Below are positions 40,913-54,405 of a stretch of DNA of 64,000 nt, piece after piece. The DNA is taken from the NCBI RefSeq assembly GCF_001949145.1, contig NW_019091381.1, positions 1,000,662 to 1,064,661 of the forward strand. Direction: 5' to 3'. The notes under the pieces were generated by a model. The model was not told the DNA's origin. It made no database searches and saw only the letters and a list, made by a program, of their open reading frames with translations. The position numbers and the translations under genes are program-made. Source of the stretch: Acanthaster planci (taxonomy: Eukaryota > Echinodermata > Asteroidea > Valvatida > Acanthasteridae). The number at the start of each line of letters is the position of its first letter. Positions within the stretch are counted from its first letter, which is position 1.

Positions 40913-43900
40913 CTAGGAACATGGTTAACGATGACGCTTGGGAGAATGAGTCAATGCATGAAATAGGTGTCATGAACAGAAGGAACGAGGGACATGAAGA
41001 TGTACATGTAAAAGGATCTTATAAGTTCCATAAATCAAAGACAAGAAGTTAAAGAGACGTCATTTTTCTTTAGTTTTTGTTACAAGACCTCTCCAAAAAT
41101 GTGACATCATAATCAAGTTAGAGTGTAAAAGAACACATTTTCACAAAGTTATCAAAACTTAACTTTTCAAAAGAGAAACCTGAGAAAAACTGAAAAGTTT
41201 TTTAACAGTTTAATAAAAGGTACCGGTATTTAAAATGTACAACAAAAATATGCTTGTTATGAAAGAATGAATGAACCCTAAATTTTGACAAAATGAAATA
41301 AATCTTTAAATCTCTAAAATATTTAGGATTACTGACAATGTCAATAAATTAAGATGAAGCTTTGATAAAAGTTGGCAGATATACAGATATATTCACATCT
41401 TGTCCTTGAAGGGCTAATGTCTGTTCACATTCAGGGTTAATGCCAATTTTACGATTGGAAAAGGAGTTTTGGAAGGCAATAAAATGCCACTGAGCCCAGG
41501 GGAGTGTTTAACACTGAAGTGGACCAGTGCATGAAAGAAGGAAAGACATACCGAAGCAAGGATCAAGTCTGAAGAAGGCCACTACATGTATTTTCAAGAG
41601 CACCCCCTTTCAAGCTGGTAACTGTAATTTTTACGACAAATGTAGTGAAATTGGCATCTGAAAGTTATCATTTCTTTTGAATCTGCCAACTGGGTGGCAT
41701 CACATACCGCAATTCTTTTGTTTTATGGCATGACTCCTAAATCACTAAATTCAGTTTGGTGCTAATTTTGCACATTCCCTTAATGCACATCCATCAAGGT
41801 CTAATTAAATCCTTGAGCCCGCCCACAAATCCCAGTTCTGTTAAAGGTTGTTTACCACAGATAAATAAAACCCTGGCTTTCATGAACAATGCATGGCACT
41901 GAAATGAGCTGTAAGAATCTTGTAAGGGTGTGTGACATTTTGTCAATACAAAAAAATTTTAGTGATCATTTACAAATTTTCCAAAACATTTCCAAAATGT
42001 GTTTTGCATAGTGTTTTTTACTCTTTTCCTCATCCACCTATTTTTTTGAATAAACTAAATTTAAAACAAGAAAAATTGCTTGTTTGGAATGTCCTCAACA
42101 CTGACCTACATGTAAATAGTTTGCATTAATACATTGGGCCGATCTTGTGCATTGTCGGGGGAACTTTGTATCAATGCACATACATGTAAACACTAACGTA
42201 GTCAACAGAGAGCCTCTGTAAAGCATTGGCTAAACGTTTAAATGGTGTGGGAAAGTTTTCTTCACATTTAACAAATCAAACATACACATACATGTACACG
42301 TAGATCCCCTACCCTAGAAATCTTGACTGGACACAATTAGGCAATGCAAGTTGCAAGATCCCAATATCCGATTCAAATTATTCACGTCTACAATTGTCGT
42401 AATTCCAATTACTCTTCTCCAGAAACTTCTCTCCTGACAAAAACAACACCGGCTTGGCCGTTAACAACATCATCATTCTCTGCCGGTTTGTCATAAAGGG
42501 ACAGAAACCCCAGACATCCAAACACGTCCCTGGACTCCAGCCAAGAAACTGATTCCTTTCCCAAGCTACGGTATGCAAGGAGCAAGTCCTCTTGTTAGCA
42601 TTAAAGGGATACATGTACATGTACATGTACTGTCATTTGCGAAGTTTAGGACATCCATACAAAATGCACTAACCTGCAGAAAAACCAAACTTAAACCAGT
42701 CAATCATGGCAACTTATGTTTATTTTCAATGTATAACCTTAGTATCCTGGTTAAACAGCTATTTGATTACATTTCCATGATTTCAAATGTTAACAGTCTA
42801 ATATTTAGAGTGCCCTCCTTATTTCTGATTACTTAGACTGGCTCCTTTTACCCATGCTGCCTTACAGACAAAATGTCATACAAGACCTGCCTTTGCAACA
42901 AATTTCATTCAAATGGGCATATAGCACTACACTGATGTTATGCACCACTGTAAAATCATGTTAAGTAATCAGTCAATGAGACAGTGTAATGCAGGCCCAG
43001 TGACAGAAATACCAATAAAATACAAAGTGGTCTTAAACTTTTGCAAATGATGTAGTTCATCCCAACTTGACTTATTCTGTAATCTTTTGCATCTTCAGCA
43101 GGTCCATGCCTTGGATTTTTGGCCAAGCAAGTTGAAACCCAACACCCCAAATCAGTGATTACAGGAAGGAAAGGTGTAGGCCCTATCAGATGAGTGGGGA
43201 CAAGAACGGAGAATATATTTTTTTCAACTGAAGGCAAATAAATCAATGAATTACCGGTATAAAAAAAATTATAAAATGTGACCTTGTGGTGAAAAATCCT
43301 TCAAAATTAGCAAAACTGCATCACTGGTGCTCTGGTTGAATGTATCAAATCTCACAACTTTTACTGGACTGGGTCTACCCAAGTACTGATAGAAGAAGGT
43401 ACATGCAGAGGATGCAGCTTCTTGTAAGAGGGGGTATCAAAAATAGCATTACAGGGAAATAATTTTTTTCGGGGTACCTTAGTGGAGGGTTAAGGTCAGT
43501 GGTGGTGCAATGATTTTAAAAGTGGAGGGGGGGGTATTTGTGTGACCATCCATCAAGCATTGAAGAACCTGCTGAAAGTGGGGGGCCACAAGGCCAGATC
43601 CTGTCTCACATTTTTTTGAACAGCCAAAACAAGTATAGAGCGCCATCCCCAGTTAACTGATGGCACCAGTCACAATGAAGCAGCCGCTCAGAGACAGTTT
43701 ACTGATCAAAATGGCTCTGTCCATAAAAAAACTTCCATTTCAGACACTCGGATTGATTTTTAAAAAAAATCCTCCTCGGTTCTTTTTTTCTACATAATTT
43801 AGCCCAACATCCAAGTGCAAGTCCATAAATTCTCAAAACAAATCATGTGACCTTTGACCTGCACTTTACCTACACTTCCCATCCTTTTCAGAAAGTTTTT

Positions 43901-45058
43901 TCCCTTTGAACACAGAAGCCAAAATAGTGAAACCAAACGCTTCAGACCTGACAACTCAATCCCCTGTCAAACCACAAATCATATTACCCAAGTCCAAGAC
44001 AACAGTTACATGTGTCCCCAAGACCGAAACCAAGAAAACGTCACCTTAATTGCCCCAAGAAGTCAAGTAACTTGACATCGGCCAGGGCCCTTAATTTGTC
44101 AAGTTCGTGACAGTATGTTTATTCAGATGATAATTACTGAAATGTCTTGAGGGTTGTTCCAAGCCGACTAATGGGGTTTCAGCAAGATGGTTCATGGTTT
44201 TACGAAGGTGGATAAAGTTGGGGGTGCAGCAGGTGGATGAAGGGGCACAGCAGGGACCCTACCAGGGACACTTGAGCTGGGATGTTAAGTGTTGACATGT
44301 TCCAACATCCATTGTTTACTCACTGTCTAGGGACCAACCAGCGTGTTTGAGGTGTGGACATTTTCCAACTGTCTGACAAACTGACACTGTTCAAGCTGAG
44401 GACGGATTTAATGAAAATTTTCACAATGCATGCATAGCTACAAATGTTATCATGTCCAGTGAGGAACAAATTATATCTATTTGTTTGAAGCTCAGCAATA
44501 CCTGGCTGTAAAACATGCATGTACATACCAAATGTAAGTGCATAACAAATGTGAAACTCTTGATAGGAAAGATTTGAAGCTTTGTGCAATGGAGATATAC
44601 TAAGTGGACTAACTGTAAAACAGTCTAATGTTAGGCCTACATATACATGTAGGTGCATGAGTGTATTTCAACTTGCAGCAATGCTAAAAAAGGGAACTTG
44701 CTGGCAGAAATAACCAGTGAACTTCCAGGTTTAGGCTGGAATCTAAACCAGCTTGACTCAAAATGAGTAAAGCAGACCTGCTTGTTGTGATAGGCAACTT
44801 GGGGTATGCATGAGAACTGTTCAAGCAAACTCAAAAATTATTGCCATAAAACAGAAGAAGAGATAATTCTAAAATGCCGCCGTCTAACAAATAAAAAGGG
44901 CTCTAGTCCCTAATACTGCAAATTTCTGGCCGAGAACTCCATAGGCTTCCTTTTCATTCCACAAGAGCTAATAAATCCAAAGGAAAGCCCCTAAGATTGT
45001 GATATATTAGCAATCCTGATGGAGAAGGTTAATCCTAAGAGTAATAGATCCAACTCAC

Positions 45059-45253
45059 CCAATCGGTCATAGTTTGGCAGCTTCCTAGGCAGAGTTGACG
45101 ACTCGGTCTTGAGGAAGTTGGGCCCCAGATGGGACATGCTGACGTGATTCCACCGACTGTAGTAATCCACTCTGCTTGGGTTCAGTCTAACCATCGGACT
45201 GCCGGCATTTTCCTGGACCAGCGCAGCTTCCTGGAGGGGACCGAGGGAAGTCA
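45059..45253 (-). CDS. Candidate internal exon, 64 codons, unknown protein
   Basis: This GC-rich patch is open for 64 codons on the minus strand. It includes RLNPSRVDYYSRWNHVSMSH and later ESSTLPRKLPNYDRL, and ends at the donor TTGG|GTGAGT in phase 1. An acceptor at 45254 (CTTCCGAG) gives a phase-1 start; an alternative with a better pyrimidine tract (CGGTCCCCTCCAG) would start the exon at 45230. The residue mix looks like a soluble, Ser/Arg-rich N-terminal region. I recognise no family. Confidence 0.37.
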
Positions 45254-46299
45254 CTCGGAAGTTATAGAGTTATTCTGGCTCAGTGGTCCAGGCCGTTCTG
45301 GGACAATTGGCAGATGGCCTTGAATGCTGGTGTTATTCTTGTCACAGACACATTAAGGATTGGCAACCCCTGCCATGCCTGTACTAGTTACACCAATAAT
45401 CAAGACTGGAGTTACTGGTATCGGTCTATAAATAGGGGGCGAAACTTTTCTGTCAAAGGGAAAAACGTAGCTGTATTATGAGAGGTGCTCAAAGGTATGA
45501 CAGTTTTGAGCCTCAGGGTTCCATGGCCAGTGACTTTCACTACAGAAAGGGTTGGAATGCTGCAAGAGACAGTATCAAGTCTATTCACACTTCATCGTGA
45601 CTCTTTGTTATGGTAAATAAAACATTTGTCTATTTCAAAGTAGTTTTAAGGAATTTGGGGTTACAAAGTAACACATCTTCATCTCTAAAAAAAGGAAGAC
45701 TTGTCTTAAAACATCACTACTCTTGAGGTCATACTGTGATCCTTTTTTTTTAACTCCGGACAAATGTAGGGATATTTTGAAAGTCAAAATGGCTATCGTC
45801 CAACGGTGGAGCCAAGATTTATTTATTTTTTGTGTGGGGGAGGGGGACATGTAGCTGTCACCGTTGATGAAGACATTTAATCCCTAACCCCCTAGGGTGC
45901 ATTCATATTGAAAATAAAGGATTGGTAACTGCTAAGGTTAATCTCTTCCTTAACTGTACATGCAAAATAAGACCAAGATGTAGGCCACTGAGAGAAAAAA
46001 AAGACAACTTTGCAGTGGGGATGGGGTTGTTCCTACCTCCCCACCCACAGCTGTTATCAACGAGGTATCACTTTTTGTCTTTACCAGTTCATTGTTGAAG
46101 TGATGCAGTTTACTAGCCTTGAAGTCCAATACACAGAACTGCAATTGCCATCTCAGAGAACTCAAGAAGTTGTAAGAACCGCGACGGCAATACTTGATGA
46201 TTCCCTCCTCTGTTGGGGAAAAAAATAATAAAATTAGGCAAATCAGCGCTCTACATATAAATTATGATCAAAACCATGAACAAATTTGCCCAAATTCAA

Positions 46300-49200
46300 A
46301 TGGCTACTATAAAAAATTTACATTCAGTAAATTATTTTGCTGAACTTGTTCAGATTTTAGCAATGCCTTCAAACACTGAAACAGAAAATGTGGGTGTGAG
46401 AAAATTCCACATCAACAAATTCGGCACAGACAGTATATAGCTTGGAACAGTAGCACTTTTTCACTGTAACAAAATTTTATGAATAATTATAGAATGCAAC
46501 CTACAAAATATGTGTTGTGGGTGACAAAATACTGAAAATCAAATGTAAAGTTTTTTGGGGGGAGGGGAGATATTTTGGAATGGTCAACTTTATTTTACAA
46601 AAATTCTTATGTTTTGTAATAAGTGAGAAACCCCAGGTTAAAAGTTTCAACAAGAAGCTGACTGCAACATGTCAACAGAGGGCACTGTATTGATTTTCCC
46701 ATGGCTAACCTGTTTCCAATCAAATAATAATTATACAACTATAGAGGGCAGCATACCAAAGATTCTGAACAAATTTCAGGAGGTGACTCCACAATGTGGT
46801 TCATATTTGCTAAGACCTTCCAATGAGTAGTATCAGTTGGGGGTTGGATGAAAACAGGGAGGGTTGGAAATAAGCCATGGGTGGCATAGTAAACAACGTC
46901 CTGATCTGTTTATAACTATATATATTAAAACTTCAAATCAACACATGTTCCCAACATGTTTAGGAAATTGGAATCGGGTCACTTGGAATCTGGTCACCGT
47001 GGAATGATTGACCAGTAATTTACTTAGAATTGCCTCCCCCAAAATGTAGAAAAAAGAATCCTTTTTTGGCAGCAGTTTAGAGTGGTAATTGTTTTAATTT
47101 CAATGTTATTCTAATTTGTTCGGTGAATTTCATCCATCATTTTTCAACAAAAATGCATTTATTTGCTATACAGACCAGCAAAATGCGATTTGTTTGAAAA
47201 TTCCCAAATTTATTGATGTGAATGTTTTCTACACAAAACCAACCATGTAAACATTTGAAACACTCAAAAACTAACATTTTTAGTACATTCACAGTCAGTA
47301 CTGAATCCAATGATTAAAAGTTGACCCTCTCTTCCAGCCCCACAGAAATTGGGCACATGACATCTTGCTCATATTCACCGAGTAGATCACTGTCCAATAA
47401 TAACTATCGCCTGGCCTCGGCCTGCAGCCAGACACCATTCTATCCACACTCTCCTTTCATGCCCGGCACCCGGCACAGACTAACCCCATGATGGTCTGGA
47501 CAGTTTCACTCTCTCTCTAGAGTACTTTTGAAAGGTACCCGAATTACCAAAAGGGTGCCAATCTTCAAAGTGCATGCAAATATTAGGAGTCTATAATTAG
47601 AATAGTCAACCACACTGACACGAAACAAGGATATGGCACATTCACAATCAATATGTTCATCACTTCTTCCATGGAAATGAATGGCAACAAGAGCCTTGAG
47701 CAATTGTAATATTAACACGAAACCTGGAAGTTGCAGGATAAAAATGTTGTCGTGCCTTCTTCAGCTCCGTTTTGAAAGCTGCAGGACTATTTTTGGATGT
47801 GGGCCAAAAGTGCCTTACACACCAAAGCTACATTTCGAGAACTTCAATAAAGTACAGTACCTTCCAAGTTTGCCTTTCAAAATGCTGTCTCCTGTTACAG
47901 TCTTACCCAGAAACAAAGGCTTAATGCAAAAAATCCAGTTGGATTGGGCATGGCTACATGTATATCTGATGGTTTTGTTGAGGATTTCACACCATATTTC
48001 TCTGCAATTATTATTCAAGAGGAGATCCTAGTGCTCGGTTGTCTATTTATCACACCAATATACGGAAACTGTACAACAATATCTTTCAAGGAATTTCAAC
48101 AATGATTCACAAGCAGGATAGTGAACTATATTTTCAAAACCAGCCTCTTAAAACATCCTAATATGACTGAAAAAATACATATCTAAAAAGACTTTAACTT
48201 TACAAAGAGCATGGGAAAAAGTTGTGTTCCCAGAAAAACTGCAGGCACCTCAGGGTTTATAGAATTGCATCAACCCAAAAAGTCTCAAACAGTAAATTTA
48301 AAAGTTCCAATGTACGTACATGTATTTCCGCACCTGATTGAACCCGACAACACATAACAGGTGACATCCATTGTGTCTGAACCTTACAAACAACCTGTTC
48401 TAGTCAGGTGATCTTACACCATTAATGACACACCCACATACTATACCCCTAAACATGATTGACACTCGCAGTTGTTGGAAACAGAATAAGTTAGACTTCT
48501 TTGTCTGATCTGACGGCTGTTTCCTTTTGTCAGAAAGCTTGGTGTGTACATACATTTACAGAATACTGTTACCAGAATGCTTACAAGCTGTAAAAGAAAA
48601 TACAAAAAAAAAAAGCTTTGCAAACTATGCCTAGGTCATTCAGACTATCAATCAAAATGACTCAGATCACATCCCACCTGCTTATAAATGTTTGGCGTTG
48701 AGCCAATGATAGTAGATTTTTCTGACGTCTGGCCTTTTCCTCTTATTTTTTGGGGGGGGATATGCCTGGTTTTTTTTTCTGAAATCAGAATTGAAACAGA
48801 TTCACTGACATCCTCAAAGATGCCCGCAAGTTTAATTCTTTGCTTTGCTACATGCACTGGTCCAACAATCAAACAATTGTTCATTGTTTAAATGTCATTA
48901 TTGACAAAAAACCTTTTGAATGCAAAAAAAATATTTGATGCTGATTTCTGGAACCAAAACTTTTTTTTCAAACCTTACTGATACCCAGGAATCTGTGCTG
49001 TACTTCTGAATTATGACTAAAAAAAATCCCATAAAACATGAGAATACTTTGACACGGAAATACAACCCTGTAAAACAATTAACGCTGCTATGCAGTCACA
49101 CGAGTAAAATGAAATAAAAACCAAATATTTAAAAATGCAAAAATCTGACCAAATCACTGCACAATTGTAAAATTAAAAAAAATCAAGATCCTGTGTTTTC

Positions 49201-51500
49201 AATTCAGAAAGCCAACATTAATTGATAAAACTGCATATGAACCTTAATGTCACCTGCAAAGGTTATTACCATGGGAACTGTTCATCCTTTGAAATCATTG
49301 GCTGGTAATCCCAAACAAAGAAATCTTAATGGAATTTCTGATTTGGTTCACTAAATTAGCTTTTCAATTTGACAACTGGGAGTGTGAGAACTCTAAACTG
49401 TGTGCCTTAGTCCTTGGACTTAACTACGTTCACACACAAAAAAACCAAAGAGATGTGTAGGCCGGCCTGCATGTACATGGCCAGGTTTGGACACAAATGG
49501 AAGTCCAACTATGAATTTATTCATGATAAGCCAAGCATTTAGTTTGGTTTCTATTGCTTTTTTGTGGAAGGAACCAGGTACACAGCTGCAGTGCATGCAC
49601 TTGGGCACACGTGCACAACCATGGTATTCAACAAGCAGCATTTTACAATTTATTGCTTGCGTCCACGCCGTGAGAACTTTTGAACGTGGAAGTAAAGTCT
49701 ACAGTACATGCTCACAAAACAAAGTCATTTCTGCCAAATAAAAAGTTGATGTATAAATTCTAGAACTGTAATAGTTAATATAACAATGGGCACTTCAATG
49801 CAAAAGAGGACATTTTTTCGTTACTTAATACTGAACAGATCAACGGATATGAAAGTGGAAATAAAATGTATCGATATCAGGAATAATTTCCACTTTCTTT
49901 TTTAGCTCTGAATGATGAGGTCAGTGACAGAGTGACATATTCAAGTGACATAAGAAATCTTGAGCATCTTTTGGTTTAGATGCATCCTTAATCCTTCAAA
50001 ATCCTCCAACTGACACCATGGAGAAATTAGATACAGCTTCAATCCTCCCAAATCCTCCATTTTTCTTGAATATCTTCCTCGGAGGAATGACCACTGCCTC
50101 AAACCTTCAAACTCCTCCAGTAGTTTCTGGTCATGGTATCCTGGAACAATATAGGTCATGATTTTACATGCAATCATCTGAATCTTCTGAATGTCTGCTT
50201 GGCCATGCATTAAAAAGTCCTTGACCCAATGCATCCTTTGCAATTATCCACACTTGTTTGCTATTCAGCCTCTGTCCTTTAAACTCCTCTGAAACTAGCC
50301 AAAATCAATTATACGATACAAAAATGTATCAGACTAGTAAATGACATTAATTGAATGAATATAGAAACTATGATAACATTCACTGTGTACATGGACATGT
50401 ACCTTGTAACTTACTGACTGCCAAATTTACTGCAGAAGTGTAACAGATGATGGCCCTATTTTGATTACAATATTTTGCATGATTTAAATAAACCCCAATT
50501 ATGTATAAAATTCATGATAAATGTACATATCTTACTTGAAAAAATTTGACTACTAATAAAAATCTTTATGAAAAATATCCATTTTAGTAATCCGATTAAT
50601 GTAATGATCAGTTTTGGAGGGCAAACAAAAATACACAATTTAAAAACTTGTCAAGTATCTAATTTCCCTTTCGTCTTCTGCACAACAAAACCACAGAGCT
50701 AATATTTATGACCATTACAAATTCAAGGATGCATCACAAAGACAGAGAGTCATTACAATTGCTAATTATAGGCCCATATCAGAACTGTGCAGTCGCTAAC
50801 TCCATTTAATCAAAACATAAAAACATTCTTTTGAGTCAGCTACTATAATTGGATCTGTTGCAATTATCAGGATTCGTGTTGTGACAGTGACTTCAATTTA
50901 CAGTTTAGCCAAGAGCACATGTACAAAACTGCTTTGGGATTGAGGCTTCACGACAAAAATGAAGTGCCTTCAATAAAATGAAGATTAAAGTGTGCTATAT
51001 AAAACATTTGAAATTTCATGAGCTTCAATTTAACATTTATTTCATTTCTTAAGCGTCATTTCTAGTACCAATATTCAATAGTGCTGTATATATCAAAATA
51101 GCAAAAATATCATGATTACACAATGACAATTATACAAAACTACAATTAAAATTATAATTAAAAGTTGCAAAACTACATGTAAGTTACGGGTTCAACCACG
51201 ATTAATAAAACGTAAAATTTATGAATAGGAATAATTTAAATGGCAATGCTTTACTCTCAATGAAAAAGCCCCCCTCCCAACAAGTTGGTTTTGGGGTCTT
51301 TAAATCCATTTTTTTTCCAATTCTGAATTCATGCAGCATGTCTTTATAACCTTGTTCAACCAAACTTCCATTTTCAACCAGTCCTTCATTCTAAATTTTT
51401 TTCTAGTCTATTTGATGGAAGAAATGTCAGTGGACCAAAAAGAGAAAAAGTTGCACACGAGAGACATAGGCCTACCTGTATGTACAATACTGTACAAATT
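46300..51500. other. AT-rich stretch without a supported gene
   Basis: Possible intron of the candidate gene between 53.5 and 45.1 kb. A plus-strand patch at 47350-47490 is open for about 50 codons after an acceptor-like CTCTCTTCCAG (it includes NNNYRLASACSQTPFYPHSP) and stops at TGA. I could not connect it to any neighbour. Confidence 0.3.
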
Positions 51501-51545
51501 GTATGAACAGTAAGCCTTCCCCTATTTCACAAAGCAATATACTAC

Positions 51546-51780
51546 ATGTCCGTGTACATGTACATGTCTGTGTACATGTACATGTCTGTGTACATGTATA
51601 TGTACATGTCCATGTACATGTCCGTGTACATGTCTGTGTACATGTACATGTCTGTGTACATGTATATGTACATGTCCATGTACATGTCCGTGTACATGTC
51701 TGTGTACATGTACATGTCTGTGTCCATGTACATGTCTGTGTCCATGTACATGTCTGTGTTTATGTCTGTGTGTGTGTACA
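51546..51780. repeat. TGTACATG minisatellite with 66-bp higher-order period
   Basis: The tract is built from TGTACATG steps punctuated by TCTG, TCCG and TCCA variants. The pattern TACATGTATATGTACATGTC occurs at 51591 and again at 51657, so a 66-bp block is duplicated. Several frames on both strands stay open through the array (repeats such as VYMYMS), which is a by-product of the sequence and not evidence of a gene. The core TGTACA and ACATGT steps are self-complementary. Confidence 0.95.
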
Positions 51781-53499
51781 TGTTTGTCGATACATGGAAA
51801 CTACATTGTAAATCTGTAAATTTGAATTCAACTTTGATGAGTTTTCTGATCAAAATACAGAATTTGCTGGGAGTTCTGAGTTTCCTTAAAATTAATACAA
51901 ACGAGTATTTCCTTCATATTTTAAGTACAAGTACTTAGCAAGTCCATTAGAAGGGTGCACCATTCACTTGAAATGAAGTCAATCTTGAAATCAGTGCACA
52001 CATGTGTACTGGCATTGTTTGGCATGTAAGTTGTAACAGTCATATGTTGCAAAATTTCTGAGAGTTGTCCAAAGAATTTCCACAAGACAATGTTGCCTTC
52101 TTTACACTGCTTGTCAACGACTAACTTCATGATCAGAATGAATCACATTTCACTTGTTAATGTTTATATCTCGTAAATAATGGCCTTATAAGTTTAGGAG
52201 AAATTGCAAATAAAGACTAACTTGAACAAATTTTTGGAAACTAACAAATGAGAACCAAATCTATAGTACAGGTATTCCAGAGAACATCAAAGGAAAATAA
52301 AGTTCCAAGAGAACAATGTTACTGATCCACACATTCCTGCCAAATGTCATGTAACAACGTTTATGACCACATAAAGTTTTCCTACCAACAAGTAAACACA
52401 TTAAGCCCTTCCCCTACAGATCCAAGCAACAATAGAGCATTCCAATAGTTTACCAAAGTTTAGTCCGTTTATCGTTTGTTGGAATTCCGTCTACAGCCCT
52501 TTTCTTTTGAAAGCAGTTCAAGTAAGTTCATATACCATAGTGCACTTCACTGAGCCCTCCTGTCAGTACACCTCACCTGCATAGAAATCCAGATTGTGCC
52601 CTACAGCCTTCTGTTAGATGGGATTGCAGGTTGGAAGCTCTGATTCAATAGAACCAGTCCGATTACCGGCGGAAGGTCCCCACAATTCTCTCTTTTCAAA
52701 ATACAAACTTGATCCCTTCAGCACCGGAGTGTGTGCCAAGAAGTGTTTGGGTGAGAATTTGGACAAGTTTGAGAATGGATGAATAGACTCAGACTTTCAC
52801 AAAGGTGTTTTTTGGTTTACGAAAGAAGCCAGGATTTGGGTAAAAGCCAAAGGGATTCTTTCCCACGGAAAAAATTCCTTCACCGTGCTTGTTTTAAAAA
52901 CTTGCAAAGCTATAAAAACACCATTTATTAAATAATGAATGACGGACAAAGAGCTCTCTAAAAATAAAAATTTCAAAAAGTTACATTTGTCTCAATATTA
53001 GGCCATACAGCAATGTACCATAAGATCATTCAAAAGTAAAAGCATGTTTTGTCAAAATCACATGATTATTCTCTTATTTCTAAGCGAATAGGCATAGGCC
53101 TTGTGCTTCAATCAACTTTAACTTCCTAAATTTACAATGTATCAGGCTGTCGCAAAAATTGTTCCTAAAATTCATGCTACTTCCTCCAATTTCCAAAGAC
53201 GGCAAAACCCACCATTGAAGCCAAATAAAGGGAAATATGCTTGTAATATTTGTTCCTAGGATACTGAGGTATGCATTAACACGGCCAATCTTGGTCATTA
53301 AACCTGTCCCCCTAAGTTACTGAACCCCCTTTCACATCTCTATCCCCCAAAAATAAATGTCGCCCCTTTTTAAATCTGTCCTGGAGCAAAAATTTCTCCT
53401 AAAAAGTGAACTTCGTATATGGAATTCTTTCCGGGTATGTTTCTACTTTTTAATTCTCGTAAGATTAATGGGATTAAGTGTAACTCAACAAACTATTGT

Positions 53500-54310
53500 T
53501 TACTCACCAAAAACCTTGATCCAACCTTCAGCTCTTGCTGGCCCCTCTTTTTCTTCATCCACTTCCTCAACGAAAACGCTTCCACACGATTCATTCATAC
53601 CGTTATTCTCTGTTGACGGGCTCACCCACGAAAAAAGAGACTTCGACAGTACGGACAGCGCTGAGTCCAGAACAACAATGTCGATGTTTTTCCAGCGTGC
53701 AGGAAGTTAATGAGAAAAATTCAGCAACCCATCGAGAGTTCTGCTGGCCGGGAGCATCGATCGTGGGTTTTGTAAACTGGAGTTCAAAATCCACATTTGC
53801 TCTTCACAAGGAAAAACAGAGAAAAAACCTCCAGTCGCAGAAATATGATAGTCCACAACTTATATGTTGATTTGGCGACTAAAGTGGTATCATTCCTGCA
53901 TGTGGTTTGCCGCAAACACAATGACAGATTATGAGTGACGTCGATGACTTTGAAAGCATGATAAAAGAGAAACCGCGGGCTCTGAACCACGCGTGATTTC
54001 AAAGGTGAAGTAACAGTCATCTGAGGGCGCTGTAACAAAAACACAGTACCAAAGAAAGCCCCACCCCTTTTGAGGGGGTGAAAAATAAACAAAACAATGA
54101 AACAGTGGATTTCAACATACCGATGTCATGGTAACGTACAAAAGCAGCGGACGGACTTTCTGGTAAAGCAATTTCACTTTTAACAAGAGACTGCCACTAG
54201 GAAAGTTTCACGATTGTAATAATAAGTGTACGGCTCGTACGTGACGCAGTAAAGGGAACGGCGCGCTTACCTAGTGCGCCATGATACCAACAGGTCATAC
54301 AGTGTATAAC
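53500..54310 (-). promoter_or_regulatory. CpG-richer 5' region, probable promoter
   Basis: CpG and G+C rise here relative to both flanks, with clusters such as CGATCGATGCTCCCGGCC, ACCGCGGGCTCTGAACCACG and GAACGGCGCGCTTAC. TACGTGACGCAG at about 54238 resembles a CREB/ATF-type site. The two candidate first exons of the minus-strand gene lie inside it. It begins less than 200 bp downstream of the likely poly(A) signal of the EGFL7-like gene. Confidence 0.4.
53508..53598 (-). CDS. Candidate early coding exon of the 54-9 kb gene
   Basis: On the minus strand an ATG at 53598 opens 30 codons, starting MNESCGSVFVEEVDEEKEGP, with an acidic cluster, and ends at an excellent donor (TTTTTG|GTGAGT) in phase 1. 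The same frame stays open upstream for about 35 more codons. The exon could therefore start at an internal acceptor such as TTGTTCTGGACTCAG (exon from 53682) and be fed by a short first exon at 54271-54298, where an ATG runs into CTAG|GTAAGC, also phase 1. The patch is CpG-richer than its surroundings. The product is not recognised. Confidence 0.37.
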
Positions 54311-54399
54311 TTTTTTAAGAAAAAAAAATACACATTTTCCACACTGCACATAATTTAGTCATATGTAAAGTGCAAATGCAAATTTAATTTGCAAACAAA

Positions 54400-54405
54400 T
54401 TTATT
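54400..54405 (-). terminator. Probable poly(A) signal of the EGFL7-like gene
   Basis: Reading down the minus strand from the stop codon at 55874, this is the first canonical AATAAA I find. It would give a 3' UTR of about 1.5 kb. Non-canonical or upstream sites could also be used. Confidence 0.45.

Noticed and set aside
47358-47494. Plus-strand exon-like patch ending in RHRLTP and TGA
   Set aside because: The acceptor is plausible and the patch GC-rich, but no partner exon or recognisable motif was found and it would lie opposite the candidate minus-strand gene.
51503-51938. Repetitive ORFs of 100-130 codons on both strands (VYMYMS-type)
   Set aside because: They are direct translations of the TGTACATG minisatellite, open in several frames at once.
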